DNA from: Pseudomonadota bacterium
GTDB lineage: Bacteria > Pseudomonadota > Gammaproteobacteria > Steroidobacterales > Steroidobacteraceae
DNA: 64,000 bases
Reading direction: 5' to 3'
Assembly: GCA_021787615.1 (NCBI GenBank)
Contig: JAJYLP010000004.1
Span: forward strand, 26,399-90,398
A program made the translations under genes and the position numbers. The notes beneath the pieces were generated by a model that was not told the DNA's origin, ran no database searches, and saw nothing but the letters and a program-made list of their open reading frames with translations. This document shows positions 11,616 through 21,862 of the stretch, one piece after another (positions within the stretch are counted from its first letter, which is position 1; each line of letters starts with the position of its first letter).

Positions 11616-13240
11616 ATGAACATCCCAACAGCACGGATTCGCCTGGCGAGCCTTGTTGCGGCATTGGCGGGCATCAGCACCCTCGGCGGCACTGCGGCGG
11701 CACGAACCGCTCCGCGCGACCCCGGATATGCCCGACACTTCGGCGATATCACCATGAAGGACGCGGTCCAGCTCGCCTACGTCGCCTATCTGCCTCGGGC
11801 GAAGGGAACGTTTCCGGCGGTGCTCCAATACGAGCCGTACCAGAGCGGGGGCAGCACCTTGGGATGGCCGGACAACCTGTGGCTGAAGAACGGCTACGCC
11901 GTGGTGATCGCCAGCGTCCGGGGCACGGGCTGCGCACAGGGCGTGTTCCATCTTTTCGGGCGCCACGAGGGACCCGACGGGGCGGCCATCATCCACTGGG
12001 TCGGCGCGCCGCCATGGAGTGACCGCAGAGTCGGCATGATCGGCGTCGCCTATCCCGGGTTCACGCAGATTCTGGTCGCCGCCCAACACCCCAAGCTGCT
12101 GCGGGCGATCACGCCTTCGGCGATCGCGGCAAACACGTACAGCCAGATCGTTTACCCGGAGGAATCTTCAACGCGGCGTTCATCGCCTGGTAGAGCCTGC
12201 ACGGCCAGCCATTGGCGGCGGCGCTGGGCGTCAAGCCACGCATCGGCTGAGGTGACAAGGAATGCGCGGGCAACGACAAGGCGCATCCGGCCTCCTCGCT
12301 GTTCCTTCACGCCCGTGCCCATCCGCTTTTCGGTCCCTGGTGGCAGGCACGCTCGCTTCTGGGGGACATCCGCCGGGTTGACGTCCCGACCTTCCTATCG
12401 GGCACCTGGCACGACGACATGATCATGGCGAGCGGCACCACGGATCTGTACGAGCGCCTGAGGGGCCCGAAGCGCCTGTCGATGTCCCCCGGCGGACATG
12501 CGTGGCCGTTCCTGCCGCCGGCCGGCGGCTGGGCGACGCAGCGCACCCGGCTGCGGAGGTTCTGGCTCACCTCGGCGCGGACGCTGAGCGCCGCTCCGCC
12601 CGGCAATTCGCCGGCGGACGAACGGGGACTGCGCGATACGTATCCAACCGGCGTCGAATTGACGGGAAGCAACACCGAATTCGCCGTACCGCCCGATCCC
12701 AATGGCTCGCTCACCTGGACGAGCGCACCGTTTCACGGGGAATTCACGATTCTCGGATCCGAGCAGCTGAGGTTCTACGCGGCGTGCCAGAATCCCGATA
12801 CGGACTTTGAATTCGTCCTGCAGGATGTGTATCCGAACGGGGATGTCCGGTTCCTGCAGCGGGGGATCCTGCGCGCCTCGCTGCGGAGCATCGCCCGGAG
12901 CAGATCGGCACCCGATCATCTGGTGCATGCGTACCGCAGAGCCGCCTATCTCATCCCCGGCCGCATCTACGAATCCCGCCTGTCGCTGCCGCCGCTCGGC
13001 GCCGTGCTGCGCAGGGGTCAGCGGCTGCAGCTCGCGCTGCTCGCGCCCTCGCCCATTGCCCAGCCGAGCTGGGGGCTCGTGCCGGTGGACGTGCCGGGCC
13101 AGAATACGGTCCACGCCTCGGCCAGATATCCCTGCGCGATCATCGTGCCGATGATGGCCGACGCCAGGGCCAAGCGAGCGCCACCTCCCTGCGGCTCGAT
13201 GCCGTTGCAGCCGTGCCGTAAGCCGGCGCATCACCGATGA
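11616..13240 (+). pseudogene. CocE/NonD family (X-Pro dipeptidyl-peptidase-like) hydrolase, frameshift plus two in-frame stops
   Basis: N-part MNIPTARIRLASLVAAL...GMIGVAYPGFTQILVAAQHPKLLRAITP; after ~12160 homologous reading moves to frame of 12419..13240 with TAG 12191-12193 and TGA 12248-12250. Confidence 0.8.
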
Positions 13241-13393
13241 TCCCGAACCCCCGCGGCGATGGCCAGCTCATGCAATCGTCACGTTCCCAGCGGGATCGAC
13301 ATCCATTGCCGAGACGGCCAGGCCGCTCACTGTCCCCGGAGTGTCCGACCGCGTGGGAGTGAACGTCCGCCACTGACATGACTGGAGGCCCTC

Positions 13394-13936
13394 ATGCATA
13401 CGAAGCTCATGGTTCCCATCCTGATTGCGGCGATCGTGGTCTGGCGCATCTACATGCGCATGCGCCGCACGTTCGGGCGCCAGAGCGTGCAGCCGCGGCG
13501 GATGACGATCCGGATCACGGTGCTTGCGCTCATCGGCGTGCTGCTGCTGCTCGCCGCGAAGCTCGACGTGTGGACCCTGGGCGGGGTGCTGGCCGGCGGG
13601 GCTTGCGGGGCGCTCCTTGCCCTGCTTGGCCTGCGCCACACTCAATTTGAGAGCACCCCCGCAGGCCGCTTCTATACGCCGCACACTTACATCGGCCTGA
13701 CGGTGACGGTGTTGTTTCTCGCCCGGCTGGCCTACGACATTGCGCTGCTCTCGCACGGCATGCCGACGGCTTCCTCCGGCCCGGGCAACCCCTACGCGGC
13801 CGAGCAAGACAATCCGCTGACGCTCGCAGTGTCGGGCGCCTTCATCGGCTACTATCTGGCCTATTACGCCGGTGTGTTGCGCAAGAGCCGGCAGCCCGAC
13901 CGTGAGGCTCCGGCGATCCAGTCGACGCCGCAATGA
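13394..13936 (+). CDS. Multi-pass membrane protein, unknown function
   Basis: 180 aa, several hydrophobic helices. Confidence 0.7.
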   Translation: MHTKLMVPILIAAIVVWRIYMRMRRTFGRQSVQPRRMTIRITVLALIGVLLLLAAKLDVWTLGGVLAGGACGALLALLGLRHTQFESTPAGRFYTPHTYIGLTVTVLFLARLAYDIALLSHGMPTASSGPGNPYAAEQDNPLTLAVSGAFIGYYLAYYAGVLRKSRQPDREAPAIQSTPQ

Positions 13937-14252
13937 GCGCGCCGGGCGTCATGCCGTTACGCCACGGCGCAACGCCCCGATCTCCGGCAGCGAGTTGCCT
14001 CGCGCCGGATGCTGCACTGCGACCCGGCCGCGCGCGGTTGCGCACCAGCGTCCACGCAGCCGCAGAGAACACCAATGCATTGGCGACCACCACGGGGGCA
14101 GCCGCGATCCATGTGCCATAGACGATCCATAGCGCAGCGCCAAGCATCTGCAGGCCCCGCAGCAGGCCCGGTCTGGAAAAGAAATACGACGCCACGAACA
14201 CCGCCGTCGCGGTCCAGCCCAGAAGCTCCATGACGGGGTGCGCCAGCGGCAT
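13842..14252 (-). CDS. Small inner-membrane protein, unknown
   Basis: MPLAHPVMELLGWTATAVFVASYFFSRPGLLRGLQMLGAALWIVYG; ATG overlaps upstream stop (ATGA). Confidence 0.55.
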   Translation of the reverse strand: MPLAHPVMELLGWTATAVFVASYFFSRPGLLRGLQMLGAALWIVYGTWIAAAPVVVANALVFSAAAWTLVRNRARPGRSAASGARQLAAGDRGVAPWRNGMTPGALIAASTGSPEPHGRAAGSCATHRRNRPDSSR

Positions 14253-15067
14253 CAGGCGGCCGCCGGGGGTACCGGCACCTCGCGCAGCAGCACGCGGTCG
14301 GTGCGCTCCCGCTCCCAGTCCTCGAGGCGCAAGCCGTTCGCTTCGAGCAGCCGGCGGATCTCGGCGGTGCGCAGACCCAGCACCTGGTCGAGCACCGGCA
14401 CCAGCACGCTGCAGGCATTGTCGCTCAGCACCGTGCACCGGGCGATGCGCGCGAGCTGGCAGTTCTCCGAGACCGCAATGGTGAAGCCGTCCCCGTTGTT
14501 GACGTGCAGCATGACGTGCACGTCGGAGCTCCCGTCGCCGACGTAGATGACCCGGTCCGCATGGATGTCGTGCGTGCGGCTGAGCTCCTCGATCACCGCG
14601 ACTTTGCCGTAACCGGCGACGACGCGCCGGATGCTGCTGACCTCGCCCGAGCCGGGGTCATATTCGAACTCCGTGCCATGGATGTGCTCAGGCGGCACGA
14701 CGCCAGAGAGCGCCGACACCACCACCTCGCGCGGTGCCGCGGACACGACGAAGAACGAGAATCGCTCCCCGCCCAACCCGTTTTGCAGCACATTGACCAG
14801 CGCCGGCAGCGCGTTCTTCAGCCGCACGCGCCGTCCGGCCTCGATGAGGTGCTCGCGCCGCACGCCGCGGAAATCCGGATCGTGGCGGATCAGATAGGCG
14901 AGTTCCCCGCCCTGCTGCACGAGATTGCTGCGCGCGAGCCCCGCGACCTTGCGCTCGAAGTCCCCGACCCCGAGCAGCTCGGCGAGCACGTGTCCGGAAT
15001 CGTTGAAGCTCAGTGTCTGATCGAAATCGGACGCCAGCATGAAATGCCTGTTCATCGTCGGCTGCAT
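14252..15067 (-). CDS. HAD-superfamily (phosphoserine-phosphatase-like) hydrolase
   Basis: FMLASDFDQTLSFNDSG (DxDxT), VIYVGDGSSDVHVML. Confidence 0.8.
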   Translation of the reverse strand: MQPTMNRHFMLASDFDQTLSFNDSGHVLAELLGVGDFERKVAGLARSNLVQQGGELAYLIRHDPDFRGVRREHLIEAGRRVRLKNALPALVNVLQNGLGGERFSFFVVSAAPREVVVSALSGVVPPEHIHGTEFEYDPGSGEVSSIRRVVAGYGKVAVIEELSRTHDIHADRVIYVGDGSSDVHVMLHVNNGDGFTIAVSENCQLARIARCTVLSDNACSVLVPVLDQVLGLRTAEIRRLLEANGLRLEDWERERTDRVLLREVPVPPAAA

Positions 15068-15242
15068 GGTCCGTTGACTCCTGTGTGCGGCGCGTGGCGG
15101 GCGCTTCGGTGCGCACGGTAGCAAACCATGCCGCACGATCAAGCGCTCGCGGTCACCGTCGGGTTGATAAAATTTCACGTGGCGGTCATCAAGCGGTAAC
15201 CGCAGCCTTGCGCGAAGCGATGGCGCACCGGGCAGTGGAGCG

Positions 15243-16484
15243 CTAGCTGCATGGCGACCCCGGCCGTTGCGCTTCCCGCTGCTGCCGCAGGAATGGCCGA
15301 TCGATCTGCTCGGCGTACTGCTCGATGTCCGCGGCCGTGACCCCGCACGCTCTGAAATGCTCCTTCCAGCCGCTCACCACAGCAGCGATCATACGCACTT
15401 CGGCTGCCGCTTCATCTCTCTTGAGGGAGAACAGGCTCGACATCGAAAGAGCATTCTCCAGGGTCGAATCCGCCTCCTCGCGGCCCACGCGCATCTGCTG
15501 AAAGCCGAGCGCCTGCCCCGCGGGCAGCACGTCGTACGCGGGAGAGAGCTCATACTGCTGGTGCTCGGTCACGACGAGCGCATGGTTCTTCTCGTGATCG
15601 TCGGTGTTGTCGATCAGGATGTTAAAGACCATGCGTCTAAACAGCTCGCGCATGTCCGCGACGTACCGCTCGCCCTGCGCGACGCCCTTGCGCCGCAGCA
15701 ACTGTGCGAGCTCCGGATAGCCGAAGGGCTCTGCGGCCGCCCTCAGTGCCACGGCGGCCGACAGACAGTGCCGCCTCGCACCACGGTCGCGATCGAAGCG
15801 TTTGATGGCGATGGCGTGGCCATCTGTCAGGCGTACGGTCATGGTCGATGCGGTCCGTATGTCCGCCTTGCGCGCCAAGGTCATCGTCGCATGCTCGATG
15901 AGCGGGGTGTCCGCCGGCTCGTCGTCGGAGAACTTGATCACCCACTGCTCGCCATCGATGTCGAGCAGTGCCTTGGGGCGCGCGCCACCCATGGTCGCGC
16001 CCGGGGAGATGAGCCTCTTCAGCTCCGGGGGCACCGGCTCGTTGTTCTGGATGCGGCGCACGAGCTCGTGGACCTGGTTGGCTTCTGCAAGCACCGGCAG
16101 GGGCCCGAGGCGGCGCGGCAGATAGCGCTCGGCCGACCTCGAGACACCGAGTGCGCCGAAGCGATCGTCTCCGGCATAGTAGAGATACTCGAGCAGCGAC
16201 AGCCGCGGTGGCTTGTCGATGAAGCGAATGACGCGCTCGCCCCAGCGGTCGGGGCGCGCATCGTCCACCGCGCCCGCAGCCGTGTTGCGCTCCGCCGGCA
16301 CAAATTCCTCGTCAATGAGCGGCAGGTCTTCGCTGAGCGCAAAGCCTTCGCCGAGCCAGCTTGGCGCATAGCGCAGCGAAACGCGCTGATTGGAGCGCAC
16401 GAGCTGCAGCTCGCCGACCGTGCGCGGCCGTGCCGGATCCGTGAGGATCCACAGATACAGGCGGTCGGTGAGCTCGTAGGTCAT
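15243..16484 (-). CDS. hipA: HipA-like serine/threonine kinase toxin
   Basis: GGARPKALLDIDGEQWVIKF; IAIKRFDRD; NILIDNTDDHEKNHAL. Confidence 0.9.
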   Translation of the reverse strand: MTYELTDRLYLWILTDPARPRTVGELQLVRSNQRVSLRYAPSWLGEGFALSEDLPLIDEEFVPAERNTAAGAVDDARPDRWGERVIRFIDKPPRLSLLEYLYYAGDDRFGALGVSRSAERYLPRRLGPLPVLAEANQVHELVRRIQNNEPVPPELKRLISPGATMGGARPKALLDIDGEQWVIKFSDDEPADTPLIEHATMTLARKADIRTASTMTVRLTDGHAIAIKRFDRDRGARRHCLSAAVALRAAAEPFGYPELAQLLRRKGVAQGERYVADMRELFRRMVFNILIDNTDDHEKNHALVVTEHQQYELSPAYDVLPAGQALGFQQMRVGREEADSTLENALSMSSLFSLKRDEAAAEVRMIAAVVSGWKEHFRACGVTAADIEQYAEQIDRPFLRQQREAQRPGSPCS

Positions 16485-16843
16485 GGCTCCCTGCGCCCGT
16501 CGCGGGCCACTGTCGAGGCCGCCGCTCGCGTTGCCCGGCGCTTCAACGCCGCGCGAACCTCTCCCTCGAGCGCCCCCCGGTCCTCCCCGGGCGCCGCCAG
16601 CTCGGGCAACGCCGCCACGCGGCCGATCAGCCACAATGCGGTGGCGTACAGCCCCATCCCCACCCCGGGGTCGCCGCGCTCCAGCCGAATGAGCGTCGGC
16701 ACCGAACACCCCAGACGCCGGGCCCAGGTGCGCTGTGATTCCCGCCGCCGCACGCGCGCAATCGCGAGGTTCTCGCCGAGGCCCCGCAACGCTTGAGCGG
16801 CGACCGGTGGAAGAGTCGTCAGGGCAGGAGGGGTCTTAGGCAC
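16481..16843 (-). CDS. hipB: HipB-like XRE family antitoxin (GTG start)
   Basis: IARVRRRESQRTWARRLGCSVPTLIRLERGDPGV HTH; ATGA overlap with hipA. Confidence 0.85.
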   Translation of the reverse strand: MPKTPPALTTLPPVAAQALRGLGENLAIARVRRRESQRTWARRLGCSVPTLIRLERGDPGVGMGLYATALWLIGRVAALPELAAPGEDRGALEGEVRAALKRRATRAAASTVARDGRREP

Positions 16844-16849
16844 GCATAT

Positions 16850-16883
16850 AGTTTATCAAATTAGCTTATTTGGTCAAGTTTAT
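16850..16883. promoter_or_regulatory. Putative hipBA operator: three 7-bp direct repeats
   Basis: AGTTTAT 16850-16856, AGCTTAT 16863-16869, AGTTTAT 16877-16883 just upstream of hipB in an AT-rich patch. Confidence 0.45.
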
Positions 16884-16910
16884 TTTATCTCATCGTGCTT
16901 TTGCCAGATC

Positions 16911-17866
16911 TCATGCGGCCGTAGCTCGAGCCAGATTCATGAGACTTTCGCTCCAGCCCTCCATGCCGGTCAGCATGAGGGCAACCTGCTCACCGGTGCC
17001 CGTGGCGCGGGTGTGCAGCGTCAGTCGGCTCGACGCGCCGAAATCCTCGAAGGTGACCGTCGTGAGCCCCTTCAGAATCACCTCACCGGCCGCATCCAGC
17101 GCATTGTTGGTGAAGACCAGCCGCGAGGGCTTCTCGACTTCACGAGACTCGCCGCTGGCGCGGTGGTCGCGTCCGACCACGGCGGCCAATTCGTCATTGG
17201 CGCGCATGGTGAGCATCCATTTGCCGCCGACGCGCGCGACGACCTCGCAGTGCGGCACGGTGAATCCTGCCGGGCCGAACCGGCGCGCCAGCTGCTCGGG
17301 ATCCCGTCCAGGCCCGGAAGACCCGCGCCCGCGGCGCGAGCCAGACGCGCGTGAGAGTGATCTCGCGGCGGCGGATGCGCTGATCGGATGCCGGGAGGGA
17401 GGCTACGAGATGATCCATCAGCCCGTTCGCACCCTCTTCCCGGGAACCTTCGTCGCGGAAGCCGCTCCGGTACACGCCCTGCTCGGTAATGACGAGCCGC
17501 GTGGGCCCCTCCTGCGCCAGGAACTGCACCGTTGCGAGCGACACGGAGATCTTGGGCTCGTCGAGAAACATCTCATAGAGGTAGACGATTCGTCGCTGCG
17601 GCACGATGTCGAGGTATTGCGCGCGGACATCGCTGGGGCTCACGATGGGGCAAGTTGGCGTGCGCCCTCGGCGGCCAACGGCAGTGGGGCCGCTCGCGGC
17701 CGCCCACCCGGAAATCGAACTCCCGGGTCACCACCTGCGCCTGCGTACCGTGGAACCAGCGCGCCTTGCCTGCCGCCGTTGCGAATGCCGCAGACGCCTG
17801 CTCGGGTGGCGCCTCGATCTGGCGCTCGAGGACAAAGACACCGTGCGCTGCGCTGTGCTCCACCAT
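16911..17866 (-). pseudogene. Tandem AHSA1/SRPBCC-domain gene(s) with two frameshifts
   Basis: Domain 1 MVEHSAAHGVFVLERQIEAPPE...WFHGTQAQVV continues in another frame as RAQYLDIVPQRRIVYLYEMFLDEPKISVSLATV; domain 2 ITLTRVWLAPRARVFRAWT continues as PHCEVVARVGGKWMLTMRA...GWSESLMNLA. Confidence 0.75.
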
Positions 17867-17894
17867 GATGGCCTCCAAAGATCCGGATACCCGG

Positions 17895-18248
17895 CTATTT
17901 GCCGCTGTCCTGACCGGTCTTGCCGGCCGAGGGCGGCGCGCCGTCTTGCATCTGCCGCAGATAGTCCTCAAGCCGCTCGGCCCAGCGGCTGCGGTAGGTC
18001 TCGATCCACGCCTCGACGCCGATCAGCCCCTTCGGTTCGATGCGCGCGGGCCGGAACTGGGCCTCGCGTCCGCGAGAGATGAGGCCCGCGCGCTCGAGCA
18101 CCTTCAGGTGCTTCGAGACGGCCGGCAGGGTCATCTCAAACGGCTCGGCCAGCTCGCTCACCGAGGACTCGCCCGTCATGAGCCGGGCCAGAATCGCGCG
18201 CCGCGTCGGATCGGCCAGGGCGTGGAAGATCTGACTCAACGCGCCCAC
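17895..18248 (-). CDS. ArsR family transcriptional regulator
   Basis: IFHALADPTRRAILARLMTGESSVSELAEPFEMTLPAVSKHLKVLERAGLI. Confidence 0.92.
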   Translation of the reverse strand: MGALSQIFHALADPTRRAILARLMTGESSVSELAEPFEMTLPAVSKHLKVLERAGLISRGREAQFRPARIEPKGLIGVEAWIETYRSRWAERLEDYLRQMQDGAPPSAGKTGQDSGK

Positions 18249-18265
18249 AAATCAAACTCCTCAGT

Positions 18266-18287
18266 TAATGAACCATTTGGTCAATTA
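18266..18287. promoter_or_regulatory. Putative ArsR autoregulatory operator
   Basis: TAATGAACCA-TT-TGGTCAATTA, imperfect 10-2-10 inverted repeat 18 bp upstream of the arsR start. Confidence 0.45.
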
Positions 18288-18339
18288 TTTCCGCCACAAT
18301 CGCCCATCAAGCCGTCCCAAAGCGCTGGGCGCCCGTTCG

Positions 18340-19011
18340 TTACCTTTTTCGAATCAACGGCTTGCGTGGACGGGAAGCGGGCTGCGGCCGTGAGGCTCCG
18401 GCCCCGGGCCGTTTGAAGCGCCGGCGGGCGCGCTCGGCCTCGCTGCGGACCACACAGTCCTCGGCATGGTCGTTGACCAGCCCCATCGCTTGCATGAACG
18501 CATACAGCGTGGTGGGACCCACGAACCGCCAGCCGAGCCGCTTCAGGTCCTTCGACAGCGCGATGGATTCGGGCGACACGGAGGCGCTCTGCGGACGGGC
18601 GCGGCGCGGGGGCTCCGGTTCGTACCGCCACAGGAAGGCGGCCAGCGAGCCCTCGCGTCGGATCAGTTCCCGGGCCCGGCGCGCGTTGTGGATCACTGCC
18701 TCGATCTTGCCGCGGTGGCGCACGATTCCGGGGTCCCTGAGCAGCCGCCGGACATCGCGGGCCGTGAAACGGGCAATTCGCTCAACATCGAACTGGTGAA
18801 ACACGGCGCGAAAGCGCCCTCGCTTGGCAAGGATGGTTCGCCAGCTCAGGCCGGCCTGGAAGCCCTCGAGGCTGAGCTTCTCGAACAGCCGCCGGTCGTC
18901 GGCGACCGGGAAGCCCCACTCCGCATCGTGATAGGCGGTGTACTCCTGCGTGGCCGCACACCAGCGGCAGCGCCGGCGGCCGTCCGGCCCAGTGACCGTA
19001 GGGCCCGTCAC
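18340..19011 (-). CDS. tagI: DNA-3-methyladenine glycosylase I (GTG start inferred)
   Basis: RCRWCAATQEYTAYHDAEWGFPVADDRRLFEKLSLEGFQAGLSWRTIL. Confidence 0.92.
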   Translation of the reverse strand: MTGPTVTGPDGRRRCRWCAATQEYTAYHDAEWGFPVADDRRLFEKLSLEGFQAGLSWRTILAKRGRFRAVFHQFDVERIARFTARDVRRLLRDPGIVRHRGKIEAVIHNARRARELIRREGSLAAFLWRYEPEPPRRARPQSASVSPESIALSKDLKRLGWRFVGPTTLYAFMQAMGLVNDHAEDCVVRSEAERARRRFKRPGAGASRPQPASRPRKPLIRKR

Positions 19012-19283
19012 CTTGCACTCCTTGCGATGCCGCGGCGCAGCGGGCGCACGGCGTGCGGCGCCCCGCATGGATCGCGTCTCGCGCAGCCCCAACCCGGGCT
19101 CACCGCGCCGTCCCGCCAAGTCATTGTTTCTTCACAACATCCGATCACAATCGGCTTCCGCGGCTCGAGTCCGGGGCCGACACGCCCGTACCTACCGCCG
19201 AGTAGGGTATCATCGCGCCGCGCGCGCAAGGCCCATCGGCGCCACCGCCGCACCCCTGCCTGGCTTCACGGGAGTGGATTGCA

Positions 19284-20453
19284 TTGTCGAACCCCAGCCT
19301 CGACCCCCTCGATCTCTTCTGCGTACGCGAGTCGCTCACCGACGAGGAGCGAATGGTACAGGACTCGGTGCGGCGGCTCGTCGAGGAGCGCGTGCTGCCC
19401 ATCATCCGCGAGTGCTTCGAGGAGCACCGCTTCCCGCGCGAGCTGGTGCCTGAGCTGGCCGCGCTCGGCCTGCTCGGCTCCTCGCTCACCGGTTACGGCT
19501 GCGCCGGTCTCAATGCGATCTGCTACGGGCTGATCTGCCAGGAGCTCGAGCGCGGCGACTCCGGGATCCGCAGCTTCGTGTCGGTGCAGTCCTCGCTGTG
19601 CATGTATCCGATTCATGCCTACGGCTCGGTGCTGCAGAAGGAGAAGTATCTGGCGGCCATGGCCCGCGGCGAGCTCATCGGCTGCTTCGGCCTCACCGAG
19701 GCGCACGGCGGCTCCGACCCGGCCAACATGAAGACCCACGCGCGCCAGCGGGGAGGCGACTGGGTGCTGAACGGCTCGAAGATGTGGATCACCAACGGCT
19801 CGATCGCGGACGTGGCGGTGGTGTGGGCGCAGACCGATGACGGCATCCGCGGGTTTCTGCTCGACATAGGGATGCGGGGCTTCAGCGCACAGCTGATCGA
19901 GCGCAAGTTCTCGCTGCGCGCCTCGGTGACCTCGGCGCTGTTCTTCGATGACGTGCGGGTGCCTGCGCAAAACGTGCTGCCGGGCGTGGTCGGACTGAAA
20001 GGGCCGCTGTCCTGTCTCACGCAGGCCCGTTACGGAATCGCCTGGGGCGTCATCGGTGCCGCGCAGGCATGCCTGGCGCAGTTGCTGGAGTACACCGGGG
20101 AACGGGAGCTGTTCGGCCGGCCGCTCGCGCAAAATCAGGCGGTGCAGATCCGCTTGGCCGAGATGGCCCGCAAGATCACTGCGGCGCAGTTGCTGGCGCT
20201 CGAGCTCGGGCGGCTGAAGGATCGTGGCGCGCTCGATCCGGTGCAGGTATCGCTCGCCAAATGGAACAACTGCCGCGCAGCGCTCGAGGTGGCGCGCGAG
20301 TGCCGCGACCTGCTCGGCGGCGCCGGCATCAGCGCCGAGTACGCCCCGATCCGCCACATGCTCAATCTCGAGAGCGTCATCACCTACGAAGGCACCGAGA
20401 CCATCCATCAGCTCTCGGTCGGACGGGCGCTCACCGGACGCAACGCGTTCTGA
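19284..20453 (+). CDS. gcdH: Acyl-CoA dehydrogenase, glutaryl-CoA dehydrogenase type (TTG start)
   Basis: LIGCFGLTEAHGGSDPANMKT; GGAGISAEYAPIRHMLNLESVITYEGTETIHQLSVGRALTG. Confidence 0.9.
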   Translation: MSNPSLDPLDLFCVRESLTDEERMVQDSVRRLVEERVLPIIRECFEEHRFPRELVPELAALGLLGSSLTGYGCAGLNAICYGLICQELERGDSGIRSFVSVQSSLCMYPIHAYGSVLQKEKYLAAMARGELIGCFGLTEAHGGSDPANMKTHARQRGGDWVLNGSKMWITNGSIADVAVVWAQTDDGIRGFLLDIGMRGFSAQLIERKFSLRASVTSALFFDDVRVPAQNVLPGVVGLKGPLSCLTQARYGIAWGVIGAAQACLAQLLEYTGERELFGRPLAQNQAVQIRLAEMARKITAAQLLALELGRLKDRGALDPVQVSLAKWNNCRAALEVARECRDLLGGAGISAEYAPIRHMLNLESVITYEGTETIHQLSVGRALTGRNAF

Positions 20454-20471
20454 TCGCGCCTGCGCGGGCCT

Positions 20472-21842
20472 TCAGCGGCGCGCTCGCCTGCGCCGCGACG
20501 CGGGCGCAGCTCGTGCTCCCCTTGCCGGCTTGTCATAGGGGTTCTGGTCGGTCCGGTACTCGATGAACACCGGCGTGGCAAACAGATCGAACCGTTTGCG
20601 GAACACGTTGGTGAGATAGCGTGTGTACGCACCCGGCACGGATGCCGTCTGGTTGCCGTGAATCACCACGCGCGGCGGATTGCGGCCGCCCTGATGCGCG
20701 TAGCGCAGCTTGATGCGCCGGCCGCGCACCAGGGGCGGCTGGTGTGCGGTGACCGCGTGCTCGAGCGTACGGGTCAGCTCGCGAGTCGGCATCTCGCGCA
20801 TGGCCGCATCGTAGGCGCGCAGCGTCAAGTGCACGAGCTCGCCCACACCCGTGCCGTGTCGCGCCGAGATGAAATGCAGCGGCGCGAATGGCACGAAATC
20901 GAGTTTGAGCGAGAGCTGGCGGTGAATCTCCTCGCGCTGCTCCATCGCGATGCCGTCCCACTTGTTGACCGCGATGATCAGCGCCCGCCCGCGCGCGAGC
21001 GCGATGCCGAGCACGCTCGCGTCCTGCTCGGCCACCGTGTCATGGGCATCGAGCAGCAGGATCACCACATGAGCCTCGTCTATGGCCTGCAGCGTCTTGG
21101 CGACGCTGGCGCGCTCCACGGCATCCGCGACGCGCGCGCGGCGCCGCACGCCGGCCGTGTCGATCAGCAGGAACCGGTGCCCATCGCGCTCGAACGGCAC
21201 GAGAATACTGTCGCGGGTCGTGCCCGGCTGATCGCTGGCGATCACCCGCTCCTCGCCGAGCAGGCGGTTGACCAGAGTCGACTTGCCGACGTTGGGCCGT
21301 CCGATCACCGCGATGCGCACCGCTTCGGCATCCTCTGCGGCGCCAGGGAGCGGCTCGAGGCCCTCGAGCACATGCTCCATGAGCGCCTCGCAGCCCTGGC
21401 TGTGGCTTGCCGAGATGCCGAGCGGCTCGCCGAACCCCAGCGCGTGAAACTCCGCCGCGGCGATCGAGGTGTCCAGTCCCTCGGCTTTGTTCAGCGCCAG
21501 CGTGACCGGCTTGCCGCAGCGGCGCAGCTCGCGCGCCACGAACTGGTCCTGCGGCGTCAGGCCGGCGCGCGCATCGAGCACGAACACCAGACGATCGGCT
21601 TCGGCGACCGCCCGCTCGGTCTGCGCGCGCATCTGCGCCTCGATGCCGCTGGGGTTCTCGATGAGCCCGCCGGTGTCGACCACCACGCACGGCACGGGCC
21701 CGACTCTGCCGAAGCCGTACTGGCGGTCGCGCGTCAGCCCGGGAACATCCGCGACAATGGCGTCCCGTGTGCCGGTAAGCACGTTGAACAGGGTGGACTT
21801 GCCGACATTGGGCCGTCCGACCAGGGCGACAACGGGCAGCAT
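20472..21842 (-). CDS. der: GTPase Der (EngA)
   Basis: Two G domains: ALVGRPNVGKSTLFNVLTGTRDAIV and VIGRPNVGKSTLVNRLLGEERVIASDQPGTTRDSI. Confidence 0.96.
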   Translation of the reverse strand: MLPVVALVGRPNVGKSTLFNVLTGTRDAIVADVPGLTRDRQYGFGRVGPVPCVVVDTGGLIENPSGIEAQMRAQTERAVAEADRLVFVLDARAGLTPQDQFVARELRRCGKPVTLALNKAEGLDTSIAAAEFHALGFGEPLGISASHSQGCEALMEHVLEGLEPLPGAAEDAEAVRIAVIGRPNVGKSTLVNRLLGEERVIASDQPGTTRDSILVPFERDGHRFLLIDTAGVRRRARVADAVERASVAKTLQAIDEAHVVILLLDAHDTVAEQDASVLGIALARGRALIIAVNKWDGIAMEQREEIHRQLSLKLDFVPFAPLHFISARHGTGVGELVHLTLRAYDAAMREMPTRELTRTLEHAVTAHQPPLVRGRRIKLRYAHQGGRNPPRVVIHGNQTASVPGAYTRYLTNVFRKRFDLFATPVFIEYRTDQNPYDKPARGARAAPASRRRRARR

Positions 21843-21862
21843 GGCGCCGCGGCCGCTCGGGG

